Origin: Pomphorhynchus laevis
Lineage: Eukaryota > Acanthocephala > Palaeacanthocephala > Echinorhynchida > Pomphorhynchidae
Direction: 5' to 3'
Length of the DNA: 64,000 nucleotides
Assembly: GCA_012934845.2 (NCBI GenBank)
Contig: WNNJ02000171.1
Location: 62,001 to 126,000, forward strand
Shown here: one piece after another, positions 10,401 through 21,429 of the stretch
How positions within the stretch are numbered: position 1 is the first letter of the stretch
How the letters are laid out: the number at the start of each line of letters is the position of its first letter
Notes under the pieces: model-generated
Told to the model about the DNA's origin: nothing
Seen by the model: only the letters and a program-made list of their open reading frames with translations
Databases searched by the model: none
Program-made: the position numbers and the translations under genes

Positions 10401-10660
10401 AAGTTGTTAGACAGTAGTGTGTGCAATGCCCACCGCTTTCACCCATCCTATTTCTTTTGAGTACCTTAAGAATTATCGAAAGAAATTTGCAAAGAAATTA
10501 CGGTAGGAATTTCTTCTTTTGAGGATAAATACCTACAATTTATTTGGAATTTACATAACATAAGGGCCCAAAACATGACTAGGAAAAAGATATTTAAATA
10601 TAAAAACCAACGAATAACTGATATCAAGATTTTTGTTCTGAAGTATATCAAAGTATATGC

Positions 10661-11084
10661 GGTCATTACCAGATTGATACATAAAGCCGGCAAACAGGGT
10701 TTATGATCGTCATCTCCTCAAATCAAGAAAACAGCAACGTAATGAATCATTCAAAAATATGCATCTATTAAATTATGCACCTATTAAATTATTTAAATGA
10801 TTTTGAAGAAATACAATATCGTTACAAATTGTTGCGATTTTTAAAATTTTATTATTTAATGTATTATATTACATTGTACGCATGATTGCTCGATATTATA
10901 TTATATGGTATGCATGATTGTAACAGTATTGTATTTCTTCAAAATCATTTAAATAATTTAATAGATGCATAATTTAATAGATGCATATTTTTGAATGATT
11001 CATTACGTTGCTATTTTTCTTATCTGAGGAGATGACGAGCATAAACCCTGTTTGTCGGCTTCATGTATCGATCTGGTAATGACC
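10661..11084. repeat. inverted repeat with 165-bp arms
   Basis: 10661-10825 is the reverse complement of 10920-11084 with only a few mismatches (ends GGTCATTACC and GGTAATGACC). The 94-bp spacer, and part of each arm, come from the 3' coding end of the PLE seen at 61180-61330, in reversed orientation. Two PLE tails therefore lie head to head. This could be a foldback derivative or a rearranged insertion. Confidence 0.85.
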
Positions 11085-11665
11085 TGATCGATAATAGTTT
11101 AAACAATAATAACAATAAAAATAAAATTTACAATTCGTTATATAATGACTTAAATACTTACTCTGATAAGCTTATTAATAGTGAAAGCTTAAATAATTCA
11201 AAAAATAGCTTAATAGATGCATATTTTAAACTAGATTACTATAAAAATATCATTAAACAGCAAATAGGAAATTTTTTATGGATGGATAATAAATATTATA
11301 CTTTGTATTAGAATATAATACTAGATAATCAAATTTCATCAGAGGAAATACGTCATTAGCAGGTGTTTAGCCCCTCTGCTGTGTTGGGTTGAGGAATAGG
11401 TCCGAAACCTGATAGCATAGCAGTTCCTCATGATGACCTTTTTCTGATACAACGTCTGTTATTTACTAGTCAATTCATAAAAATGATTTTTAATTTGGAT
11501 TTCAATTTTATATTTTAACTTGATATAAGTTATGTAAAATCTTATAACAATTATTTATAATTATTTATTATCTAATTATTAAATTTTGATTTATTGATTT
11601 AGCATTATTATTTATTTATTTATTTATTATTTTATAATTATATTAAATACGTAGACTCAGTTAGC
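11063..11665 (+). mobile_element. Penelope-like element, internally deleted copy
   Basis: The open frame at 11063-11311 joins the N-terminal region (NNNKNKIYNSLYNDLNTYSDKL, also at 59880-59960) directly to the C-terminal end (YFKLDYYKNIIKQ, also at 61290-61330), leaving out the whole RT. The 3'UTR follows to AATACGTAGACTCAGTTAGCT near 11660, as in the other two PLE copies. This is a non-autonomous deletion form. Confidence 0.8.
11336..11436 (+). ncRNA. conserved structured RNA in a PLE tail (copy 1)
   Basis: An outer stem (TCATCAGAGG with CCTCATGATGA) encloses two hairpins: AAATAC with GTGTTT, and CTGCTGTG with CATAGCAG. The sequence between reads GGTCCGAAACCTGATAGC. The same layout is present at 15038-15139 (-) and 61462-61564. 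The stems here survive with G-U pairs. GATACAACGTCTG follows downstream. The function is unknown; a link to PLE ribozymes is possible but not shown. Confidence 0.6.
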
Positions 11666-12169
11666 TAAATTGATTTAAACACTTGATATGTTTTTCTACA
11701 CTACACCTGCGGTATTGTAGTTACAATTATTATTAATATTTAATTAAAAACATTTGTTTTGCGTATTACTTACAATTCAATTATTATTTATAATATCACA
11801 AACTATACAATTTTTTCTGTTACATTTAAAAGATCTGAAATTAAAATCTTTAGCACTTACGTAATTTTTCAATCTGGTTGTGTACATGTAACTTTTAAGT
11901 CATAATTTTTAACGTTGCTTTTTCGATGTCGCTACCTAGTTTAGTTAACTAGGTTTAGCATATAAATGGGCTGCCCTGCTTAAGGCTGTTGCAAACTGGA
12001 ACAAAATCTATAAAGATCTACCACCTTCATTCAATGAGATTTACATCAATGAGACTAACTACATCAATTTTATATTTTTACATATTTACATCAATAAGAC
12101 AGATTTACATTAATTTGTCTCAATGAGACAAATTTACATCAATGAGACTAAATTATCAGCCTTATACCC
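11666..12169. other. no gene seen; AT-rich with short repeats
   Basis: No coding signal. Near 12030-12150 the phrase TTTACATCAATGAGAC recurs several times. 12112-12134 is a near-perfect palindrome (AATTTGTCTCA and its complement around one base). Confidence 0.5.
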
Positions 12170-12910
12170 CTGGAAGTTATCTACATTTTATCAGTCATCG
12201 AACTTTGAGATTATTGAGCATGCGATATACACCAAACAAGATGAGAATTCGCATGGGAACTTCTGAAATTTACAGATTTCGAAGCGTGCGGAAAGCTGTA
12301 TCAGTTCCGTGAGATCCCGTTTAGATTGACAAGCGTTGTTGCATTCTTTCAGCGAATAATGGATCAACTATTTAAAGATAACCAATTATAAGACACTTTC
12401 GCCTATCTTGACGATATTACGATATGCGGACATTCTGCACGAAAACAAAGTAAAAACGTCAGTCAATTATTGCAGCTTTGTGAAAAAGTTGGTTTAAAGC
12501 ACAATCAGAGCAAATGTAAATTCAGCCAAACACAAATAAAATTACATGAACATATTGTAGAAAACATTACGCTGAAACTATAACCTAACGATGTTTAAAC
12601 TCTTATGAGTTTAGCAATACCGACTATTCGCGATTTATTGAAACAAGCAGTCGGTATGTTCTCTTAATATTCTGGCTGGATTGAAAATTTTCTTAGAAAA
12701 TCACAAAAATTAGTACATTAAAATACCTTTGAACGAAGATGCAATCCGGACATTTGAGTCATTAAAAATGAATGTAGATGTTACCGTACTCTATCAAATA
12801 GATGAAAATAAACACTTTATAATGAACATGGATTCTTTTTATAGTGTGATTGCCGCTTAACTCAGTTAGGATAAATGCCTCGTCGCTTTCTTTTCGCAAA
12901 CTCTGAACGT
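12170..12910 (+). mobile_element. gypsy-type LTR retrotransposon fossil (pol fragment)
   Basis: Reverse-transcriptase fragments of Ty3/gypsy type (CGKLYQFREIP, AYLDDITIC near 12400) are followed by an RNase H-like stretch ending VAFFSQTLN near 12900. The copy is old and broken in several places. No LTRs are visible next to it. A LINE B piece abuts its 3' end. Confidence 0.75.
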
Positions 12911-13320
12911 ATTCTCAGTACGAATTCCGTCACGGTAGATCATGTTTGTCTAATTTACTAACTGCTCGCGAAATGTGTACTGAGGCACTTAGTTTTGGCA
13001 ATTCAATTGATGTAATTTTTTATTGACTTTTCAAGAGCTTTCGATCGATTTCCGATTGAAAGTTTTCTTAGCTTATTGTCTCATCATGGAATTTCTTCGT
13101 TGCTGTGAAGTTGGATCGGCGATTTCCTCCGAAATAGATTTTTTAGAGTTAGAGTTGGAAGCCATTTATCCTCCCCCAAATGTGTAAATTGTGGAGTTCC
13201 GCAAGACACTGTATTCGGTCCTCTTTTCTTTATTGTTTACCTTAATTATTTGCTACTGAGAATCCAGAACCCTTGCTTGGCTTTTGCGGATGACCTCCAA
13301 CTTTAGTCTGTTAATATTAA
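12911..13320 (+). mobile_element. LINE B fragment (RT core), decayed
   Basis: Fragments in changing frames give RHGRSCLSNLL, DFSRAFDRFPIESF-like sequence, FFRVRVGSHL, GVPQDTVFGPLFF and CLAFADDLQL near 13275. These match RT motifs A-C of LINE B1 (27696-28868). Both ends are lost: it begins at the gypsy fossil and ends where LINE A4 begins in the opposite direction. Confidence 0.7.
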
Positions 13321-13321
13321 T

Positions 13322-14640
13322 GACACGTATCAGTTTTATGAAGATTGGAACTAGTGTTAAAAAGACTAAGACGAGCGAGATCGACTTGCAAAGAAGACAG
13401 GGGATAGAGACGGGACGCCATCTGATTTTTAGCCTAATGTATACGAAGTGAGAATTTCCGTTGATTTGAAGGATTGATAAGGATGACTCGCCGTTTGTTT
13501 CACGTTGATGCTTCTCAATGCGAGCTAAATTGACCTGGGCAATATAAGAAAGGGAGTGGTCAGGATATATACGACAAGTAGGATGAAGTCGTAACAAGTA
13601 TAAAACGTTGGGAGACTAGAGAGGAAGCATTGAACTATGTCGGAAAACGATTTTTAAGAGTGGATGATTAAGATGATTGGATTTAGTGGATTTGTTAAAA
13701 CGGATAAAGGATACAGGAGCGATATTATTGAAAAGGGACGGATTATCATCAGGAAGAACGGTGGCTAGAATAGACCTGAAGACAAATACATCATCATCGA
13801 GGCGAGATTGTGGATAAGCAGATTCAAGAAGCTTTAAGTTTGATATGATAATACAGCGATCGAGCGAAGGAAAACGATTACGTGGATGTGGTGGACGGAC
13901 AGATCTGGTAGTAGTAGAGGCAGAAGAGCACGTAGAAGTGGGAATGACAGGGGTCTTCGATGGAGAATTAAGATAGATTGGAGCATATGTGGCAGAAGTG
14001 GAATGTTCAATCGGTTGATCGGATATGTTACTGGAGATGATTTTGACGGAAGGATGTAAATTATCCGGAAGTGATACGAGAAAGGTAGAGTAAAGAGTAC
14101 GTGAATCGAAGAAAGAAGTATGAGATGTATTTAGATGTGGGATGAATAGGAAAGAGGAGGTACGAGATGAACAGCTTTACGGTTTGCATTGTTAGGATGA
14201 TGAATATGAATGGAAATTCTATCCGTAGTTGAACGAGGAGTGTGTGAGAGAAGGTTTAAGAATGGGATTATACAATGCGAAGTCAGGTGTTGATGCGAGG
14301 GAAACGTCAAAAACAGTATCGGTCTGAGTAGTCGTATGTAAAACAGAAGTGGATGAGCAGGATAGCTGTAAAAGTTTTACTGATGTACACAAATCACATG
14401 TAAACGGTTTACTTTGGTGCACCGAACGGTCAGATATTTAACTCAAGCAAGGATTTATACGTCACAATATTTACAATCGCATTCAACTTCCAAACTTGTA
14501 TAACGATAATCGCATTCCGACGTGGAAGATGCGTTATCAGGAACAGGAATTTGAGATCGAATTTTTATAGACATGATCTTGTATCGAGAGATTAATTTCA
14601 ATCCGCGAGAGTAGCGAGCATAACTGACAGGAATATGTTC
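13322..14640 (-). mobile_element. LINE A4: 5' end and ORF1 only, decayed
   Basis: Read on the minus strand it starts CTGTCAGTTATGCTCGCTAC near 14630, the A-type 5' end, then the ORF1 finger (KPFTCDLCTSVKLL near 14390) and the Ser/Thr linker. The C-terminal domain gives RIYPDHSLSYIAQVNLARIE near 13560. It then breaks off just inside ORF2 near 13322. Keeping the 5' end while losing the 3' end is the reverse of normal LINE truncation, so the rest was probably removed by later deletion or rearrangement. Confidence 0.8.
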
Positions 14641-14839
14641 CAGTTTTATAAAGCCAAAACTGTAAGTTTTGATAATGTAAATTCGATTGAAGTATTTACT
14701 AAGTGAGAAAGATAAATTTATTTATTCAAGTTTAAATCACAAAAATTAATTTTGAATATAATTTTTTGCGTGATAATAACATCACAAAATGAGTATCAGA
14801 TTACCATAGTGTTAGCTATACTATACTCAACTGTTAAAA

Positions 14840-16400
14840 TGATTATCAAATCAGCTAACTGATTCTACGTATTAGATATAAATATAAAATAAACAAAACA
14901 TAATAATGCTAAATCAAAATGTAATAATTAAATAATAAAATAAATAATTGTTATAAGATATTTTATAATTTATATCAAGTCATTTTTATGAATAGACTAA
15001 TAAATAACAAACGTTGTATCAGAATAAGGATTAGAGGTCATCAGGAAGAACTGCTTTGCTATCAGGTTTCGACCTATAACTTTCTACCCAGCATAGCAGC
15101 GGGGCTGAATACGTGCTAAGGACGTATTTCCTCTGATTAAATTTGATTATATAGTATCTTATTCTAATACAAAGTATATTATTTATTATCCATCCATAAA
15201 AATTTTCCGCTAATGATTTTAAATTTATTTTTAATATTATTGTGTTGATTTATATATTATATTACTTTCTGTTTAATGGTATTTTTATAGTAACCTAGTT
15301 TAAAATATGCATCTATTAAATTATTTAAATGATTTTTAAGAAAACCAATATCGTTACAAATTGTTACGATATAAATTAAAAGTAGTTTTAAGTGATGCTA
15401 ATTTTATGTTCATATCTAGATATATACCTTCTTTATCATTAATAATGGTTTTATTAAGAATGAGGCAACCTGGATAAATTTGTTCGGTTATTGAATTAAA
15501 ATTGTTAGCGTTAAATACACATATATTATCATTATATGGAAACATATATTTCATATCTTTATACAATTTAGATTTATTTTTTAAACAGTTATAAACAAAT
15601 TCATATTCTATAAAGCTTAAAAATAAGTCAGCTATAATTATGCTATTATTACTTCCCATTGTAACACTTTTTATTGTCATAGAAGTTCCTACCTTTAAAT
15701 AATTTTGATTTATTAAAATATTTAAGGATTCTAATAATTCAATTTTATCCATATATTTATATTTACTTGATGATTAATTTTTGTTAGATATGCGTTATAG
15801 TTATTATAACGTATATATGTATATCTTTTTCCGAATATAAGATTAATTAATTTTACCAACGCTTCTTTAATATCTGCTATATCTAGATTTCTATAAAGCG
15901 TACTAAAATCGTACGTATTTATATAATGAAAATTTATTCCCTTTGTGTTCTAAAAATTCTTTTGTAGAATTAATACTGAAATAGTGTTTTATACCAGTAT
16001 TAATTTCGATTACCCTACAATATTTTTAAAGTGTGCTTTAATTACTTTAAGTATTTTATTCATATAAACCGAAAGCGGTTTTAATGTACATTTAAAAGCA
16101 CTAAATATGAACCTAGGTTTTATTGGATTCTTATGTAATTTTGGATTCCAATAAAATATAGGTATAGTTTTGTAATCTGATTCAATTTTTATACCCTTTT
16201 TATCCATTGTAGAACAATGACTTGTAATAATTGTTTCTAAACTTAAATCACTAAATTTATATGTTGTGCTTATATTTAAATCATTAGAATTAACCTCCTT
16301 CATTAGTTTATCATAATATAGCTTTTTGCATTTGAAGAAAAAGTTATTATAAATATTATAGTTATCAAAGTTATTAAAGTTTATATAGTTATGCATTAAT
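14840..16400 (-). mobile_element. Penelope-like element copy 2, 5'-truncated
   Basis: On the minus strand the frames 16010-16396 (PIFYWNPKLHKNPIKPRFIF, the PLE fingers region) and 15354-15752 (GSNNSIIIADLFLSFIEYEF; Y-NDNICVFN in the catalytic place) match PLE 1 at 60300-61100. The tail with the conserved RNA fold runs to about 14840. It is broken into several frames and lacks the N-terminal half. It is extremely AT-rich, unlike the C-rich LINE A copies nearby. 14650-14840 holds nothing else. Confidence 0.85.
15038..15139 (-). ncRNA. conserved structured RNA in a PLE tail (copy 2)
   Basis: On the minus strand the outer stem pairs the AATCAGAGG side with CTTCCTGATGA. The inner hairpin AAATACGT with ACGTATTC is kept, and the second stem CTGCTATG with CAAAGCAG has one mismatch. 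The linking GGTCGAAACCTGATAGC is shared with copy 1. Confidence 0.6.
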
Positions 16401-16583
16401 TTAGTTATATATAGATTTCCAAATAGAGCAAACGAAAATTATGCTTTGTTATTAGAAAAAATGCTTTCGGGATTTTTTCTTATATATATGATTATTTGAT
16501 TATATATGATTATTTGATTCAATCAGGACTGCCTGTTACACATATCTGCTTTCCTCTATATATAGAGAATTTCATGCTTCTAC

Positions 16584-16634
16584 GCTGCAAGACGGGGTAC
16601 TGTTTCGGCTTTGAGAAGCCTCATCAGTTGCAGC
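16584..16634 (-). ncRNA. hammerhead ribozyme, type I, complete
   Basis: Read 5' to 3' on the minus strand: stem I GCTGCAA (16634-16628); core CTGATGA (16627-16621); stem II GGCTT, loop CTCA, AAGCC (16620-16607); core GAAA (16606-16603); short stem III with loop, ending GTC (to 16591); stem I partner TTGCAGC (16590-16584). Every conserved core base of the hammerhead is present. Stem I has 7 and stem II 5 perfect pairs. Stem III has only two pairs (A-U, C-G) closing an 8-base loop, the minimal form known from PLEs and retrozymes. Cleavage would fall after the GTC, between 16591 and 16590. It lies about 190 bases upstream of PLE copy 2 on the same strand. Confidence 0.9.
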
Positions 16635-16639
16635 AATAC

Positions 16640-17599
16640 AATGTATACATATGAAAAACATACTATATATAGATTAAAGCAGAAAGAAATCACTATATGC
16701 TAATTGCATGACGTAGCTTGTTCTTTTGAAGTCAATGCAATGAAGTGAATTCTTTTAAGTACACTTGAAGGTGTCCCTGTTATACAGCATTTCTATTCAA
16801 AGGAATTTAGTGCCTGATGCATGGTTAAACTGCAATACGCGCTGCCATGCACAGAGCTTATGCTAAATTCCCTTCGATGATTCACTGGAAATCCGCCATC
16901 GTTCGTGCCCTCCTTAAGAAACAATCGCTCGACCCTGGAGATGTTTTTACTTTTACTGTCTAACAACAAAACAAATTTAATGTTATTATACTGGCATATT
17001 TTATCGACTTGGACATTATAATGTGATATTATAATATTAGGAATAATGTTCGCAAATAATTGTGACAAGGCCCTTGGTACATACATAGGAACGAGCGATG
17101 ATATAAAAGGAAAGTAAAATCCATTAACAATATACTTGGGAAAGTGTTTAACCTCAACTCGTTATAGAGTCGACAAGCTTATGAACAAGAAGAACAGATA
17201 ACCAATTGATGAGTGTATTTTAGATATTAGACATATTGTACATGTTTAAATATTGATGAAGATGTGATTATGAGAACATTATTGATATCAATTTTGCCTG
17301 GGCATGTTTAGAGAAAAATACGAAGGATGGATGTGGCTAACATTGAAAATATTATTATAAATGTCATTTCTAATCGTTCTTGTTTGCTGTTTACAATGAA
17401 GCCAATTTACTCATCAATATTGATCAGTACAAAACATAATATTATCTGGGCCCATATATTGGGTATAATATAGCAATCTATAAATAAAATGCTAACGAGA
17501 AACATGATTAAATTGGGTTTCAAAAAACTTATTCTATGCTGAAATTTTAAAATAAAGCACTTTGCCATAAATTGTCGTTAATCAGTGTGGAATGCCTAA
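16640..17599. other. mostly unassigned AT-rich DNA
   Basis: A short piece of LINE C ORF2 lies at 16884-16940 (+), coding HWKSAIVRALLKKQSLDPG in line with 51338-51390. Around 17180-17390 (+) broken coding suggests a gypsy-like gag remnant (MRTLLISILPGHV, RRMDVANIENIII). This is a weak call for an old LTR-element fossil. Nothing else is recognisable. Confidence 0.35.
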
Positions 17600-17950
17600 A
17601 TCTAATAATGATAATAATGGATTCTTTTATTAAAAACGGCATGTAATAATAAAGTGAGACAAAAAAAAACAAAACAAAATGAAAGAGTTCAACTGACCAG
17701 GGGATCAGATTCCTCCAACTTACACAAGTGCGCTACCTTTCGTCTAAACCACTCAGGGTCTCACACCTGAGAGTCCAATCGAGGGGGACAATTGTAGGTA
17801 ATTGAATGAGGAGCTTGAAAAACCTTAGTCTTTAATCAGGGGGACGTCCTCTAGAAAATAAGACCAATCCCGAGATTGCGCAGGTGCACTAAAAGCGCAC
17901 CTGAACACTCCCTCTAAATGACATGCTGGGCCAGTTTCAATACCCAAATA
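17600..17950 (-). mobile_element. LINE D copy 3: 3' end only
   Basis: The minus strand matches the RT C-terminus of D copies 1 and 2 (FSRGRP-type coding near 17860). It then has a 3'UTR with AGACCCTGAGTGGTTTAGAC near 17750 and a tail containing AATAAAAG and ATTATTATCATTATTA near 17600. This is a typical 5'-truncated LINE insertion. It also shows where the D 3' end lies. Confidence 0.7.
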
Positions 17951-18510
17951 TTTATCTTGCATAAATCTCGTGTTCATTAATACTATTCGTTGATACTGTT
18001 CATTTACACTATTATTCTGTTATAATATGTGTAACTTTTGTCAGATTTTGCCTTGCAAGTCAGTTAATTTGATACATATTTTTACGATGAATGATTTTGG
18101 ATGCATAATTTTCCGCGACGGTGCTTGTTCAGTTGTGAAAATATATAAAAGCAATATTTTGTAAGTTTGAAGAAGCGAAAAAAAATTACGCTTTGTTTTT
18201 GTAATAATAGAGACTTTATTAAACAAATAACAATGATTAAATGAAAACTAGAAATAAATGCCAGAAAAACCAAAGATTTGCACATTCTTTCTTCCTTTCT
18301 ATTTATCTCTTTTTCACCATCATGGCCTCAGCTCCAGTGGGATCTGAGCCCTCTAGCCAATCCAACACGCCGTCCTCCGACAAAACCACCCTGGGTCTTT
18401 CACCCCCCCCCAAAAAAAATCCAATACAGACGGACTATGCTGGGTAAACGAGGGACTATGAGCTTGATAAACAGCCTTTGCTCCGTGGGGACGTCCTTTA
18501 GAGAAGAAGA

Positions 18511-19524
18511 CTAATCCCGAGATAGCCCAAGTGCCCCAGAGGCGCACCTGGGTTTCTTTATTAATGACAGATGCTGGGCCCGTTTCAGGGCCCACATAGC
18601 TCTCTTCATGATACGTTTAAGTCTATATAAGTTAGCTTTCGCCGACCAGTTCACCGTTACAATGAACCCCAGGTATTTTACTCGACTCGTGAAGGCAGGG
18701 AGTGGTTGATTAGTCAAAATTGAGGAGAGTGCAGAGAGTGCTAATGTATTAAGCTTTTGTTTTGTTACAGGAGCGCCATGGAAGACTACCACCTGCGATT
18801 TGTCGGAGTTCAATATAAGATTGGACAAGGTTAACTGGTATTTTAATCTTAGAAAGAAACGGCTGATGTCAGAGACTAAGTCTTTGGCCCTGCGTCCAGA
18901 GAACAGAGCTGTGGTATCATCAGCGTATATCACTAGACGTTGATTGCGTTTGAATATTTTAAAAAGTACGATAGAGGCAGCAAGAAATAAGATAGGAGAA
19001 AGTGGGGATCCTTGGGGCACACCTGTAATAGGGTTGAACTGACGCGCATCAGGGTCGTCTTCATAAAAGAAACGCTTAGTGTACAGCAGTAACTCCACTC
19101 TGTAAACAATTCTCGCAGGCAATACAAAGGACCTAAGAGAAGAGATAACAAAGGGAATGGAGATGCGGTCAAATACAGCAGAAAAATCAAGGAAAACAGC
19201 AACAACAAGTTGATGACTATTCTCCTGACAAAACCGATACACTTCACCTACTGCTGAATGGACCGAGCGACCTTTGACGAACCCATGGAAACCTGGTGGG
19301 ATTAAATTTCGCCTACTTAAATGGTCGCGGAGTTTACGCGCAAGCGCTTTCTCGTAAATGAAGATGAGGGAATTCTGAATCAAAATGGGCCGCAGGTCTT
19401 TAGGACACGAGACCGGATTGTTCTCGGGTATAAAAACTCGTCTACTAATGTTGATGCCGGCCACATCGTAAGGGGTGGTTAGAAGCATTGTGACGACCAC
19501 TTCTCTTCTTTTTTCGGCTGTCAA
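18511..19524 (-). pseudogene. LINE D reverse transcriptase domain, open 337 codons
   Basis: An open stretch with all RT motifs: DLRPILIQNSLIFIYEKAL, HGFVKGRSVHSAVGEVYRF, VFLDFSAVFDRISIPF (A), GVPQGSPLSPILFLAAS (B), VIYADDTTALF (C, intact), LNSDKSQVVVF (D), VKYLGFIV (E). It is cut from its endonuclease by stops and frameshifts upstream, so it is a domain fragment rather than a working ORF2. Coding of the same family goes on in another frame to about 18440. Confidence 0.85.
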
Positions 19525-19999
19525 AAGCTGACATCACGAGAAGAGAGTAAAGCGACGGATTTGGAGGTGCCCGGAAGAGACCCCCAGGAGTGAACGATAT
19601 CTGTAACAGATAAGTCCCTGCTCCTTAAGTCACACCAATGCGGGATTTGTTGGGGGTGATTGAGTGACTCCATAATTATGTAGGGATAGTGACTCCTCCA
19701 ACAATTTATCAAGACCTATTTTACCAATCTAAGCCAACGCTCTATCCTTCCATTAGACAAATTTCTCATTCTTCAATATCTTCCAGAAGAAAGACTGGGC
19801 TGGATTAAGGGAAGCAATGCTTGCCCTATCTGTACCCAGTTGGAACCTAAATCTAGTGCTCCAATATTCTTTCAAGAGAAATGCCTGGCAGAAGCAGAGA
19901 GATTGGGAAGACGGAATATGTATGCTAAAGTCTTGAGTTTTGTCGGAGTGGGATTGTAAATACGACTTTTATAGGTAGTCTAAAGTATCGCGGTAGCTT

Positions 20000-20790
20000 G
20001 CTAAGAGAGGTAGGAATTAAATTCGGTTAGACTCTCATTCCCAATTCGGGGAAAGCGTTAAATAGCTGCCTGAAAGAAAGCCACTGGGATAGGATCAAAG
20101 TGGAATCTCCTTCGAATCAGCGCATCCTCTTCTATCCGCCAACGAATCAAGTCATGAGAGGTGGACAGATGTTGTCGGGACTGTTTCGTACAGTGGGGTT
20201 TCAACAACCACCTATTGTGTATCAGCAGTAAGTCGAGGAATGAATTTGTTGATGTGCAACGAAAGGTAGGAGATGGTGGTTTATAATCATTCCTGGCTCT
20301 GTGAAGTACTGCATTAATCCAACAACCAGTTCTGTCGTTGAAATCACCCAGTATCATGTTATAACCGCTATCAATAATCCTACCCATGAGGTCACGGTTC
20401 TTGTGGATCTCACCTGGACGGATGTAGACATTGGCTCGACTGAGGCATTTACCATTCTTACAGAGTGATATAACTAAGCAAGATAGGGCTGGACAAGAGT
20501 AGTTAAGCAAGAAGGAAGATCTTAATGTGCATTTAAGTAAGGTTAGAAGACCTTGAGATGAAGAGGAGTGAGTCTGGGTTATGTACGAAGTATAGTGGGA
20601 GCAAATGTGCTTAGGGATAAATTGAGTAATGTCCTGAAGGAGACGGATAAGCCGCGTCTCCTTCAGGAATATAACATCTGCATCTCTACCAGATAGAAGT
20701 CTAAGGGCAAAAGTACCTCCCGAATTCCACTGAAGGATATTCAGTGAAAAAGGCTAACGTGAACTCTGCATTGTGTTAGGTTAGCTGGGT
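20000..20790 (-). pseudogene. LINE D APE-type endonuclease (copy 2)
   Basis: The best piece is 20058-20510: NVYIRPGEIHKNRDL, MILGDFNDRTGCW (catalytic D, N), TSTNSFLDLLL and STSHDLIRWRI. The N-terminal half up to about 20790 is in other frames. It matches copy 1 (1200-1960) along its length. Confidence 0.75.
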
Positions 20791-21159
20791 GGGATTGCCA
20801 TAACCCTAGACGAAGCCAGAGACGGAATAGTTACCCTTTCTGCCACTAGCACTATCCAAGGTGGACACTTGCCCACGGGCAATGTCTTCATCTCCCGATG
20901 AGGCCATGCCTTTCGCCTTCAGTAATCTCCACACGTTGATTGGGGGGTACGGTATGAGCTGATGCCCCCCCCATCTTCTTAGATTCGATCATGGCAATAG
21001 GCCTGACAATTTCAGATGTTGTATACAGGAGAGAAAATTTCTGATTGATTAAATTCTCAATCTGTTTTAGTATTGATTGTTTTTGTAAGTCAAAGAGCCG
21101 GATGATGTTCTTGTCGAACGTCCTTGAGGAACTTACAGAGAAACTAGCAGTATCTTTAT

Positions 21160-21410
21160 TTACTTGGGAAGAAGAGCAGAATCTATCTCTGAATTTTTGA
21201 AATCATCACATTTACGGGACCAAGCTAAATGGTCCTGCCCACAGTTCGAACATTTCGGGAGTGCATCACACTTCCCGCCAGCAGCATGTGTACAACTATG
21301 TAGACCGCAAACACCACAAATTCTTATAGCTTTACAGTTAGAGCCCAAATGCCCCACTTATGGCAGGAATTGCAGTGTGGAAAGGTCAAATCATCAGAGT
21401 TTAGATGCTG
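21160..21410 (-). pseudogene. LINE D zinc-knuckle region (copy 2)
   Basis: Cysteine clusters HCNSCHKWGHLGSNC, CGVCGLHSCTHAAGGKC and CSNCGQDHLAWSRKC follow one another. The first, a C-x2-C-x4-H-x4-C knuckle, is read partly in a neighbouring frame. They are the nucleic-acid-binding part of ORF1. Confidence 0.75.
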
Positions 21411-21429
21411 AAATTTCAGGTTGTACCCT

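Noticed and set aside
11336-11470. PLE tail as a canonical hammerhead
   Set aside because: CTGATGA and ACAACGTC occur, but the GAAA box reads GATA and stem II does not form; kept only as a structured RNA of unknown role.
18241-18514. Plus-strand open frames starting MASAPVGSEPSSQSN and MHILSSFLF as possible small genes
   Set aside because: The minus strand here aligns with the 3'UTR of LINE D copy 3 (GACCC...GTGGTTT block), so these frames are antisense to the D2 element.
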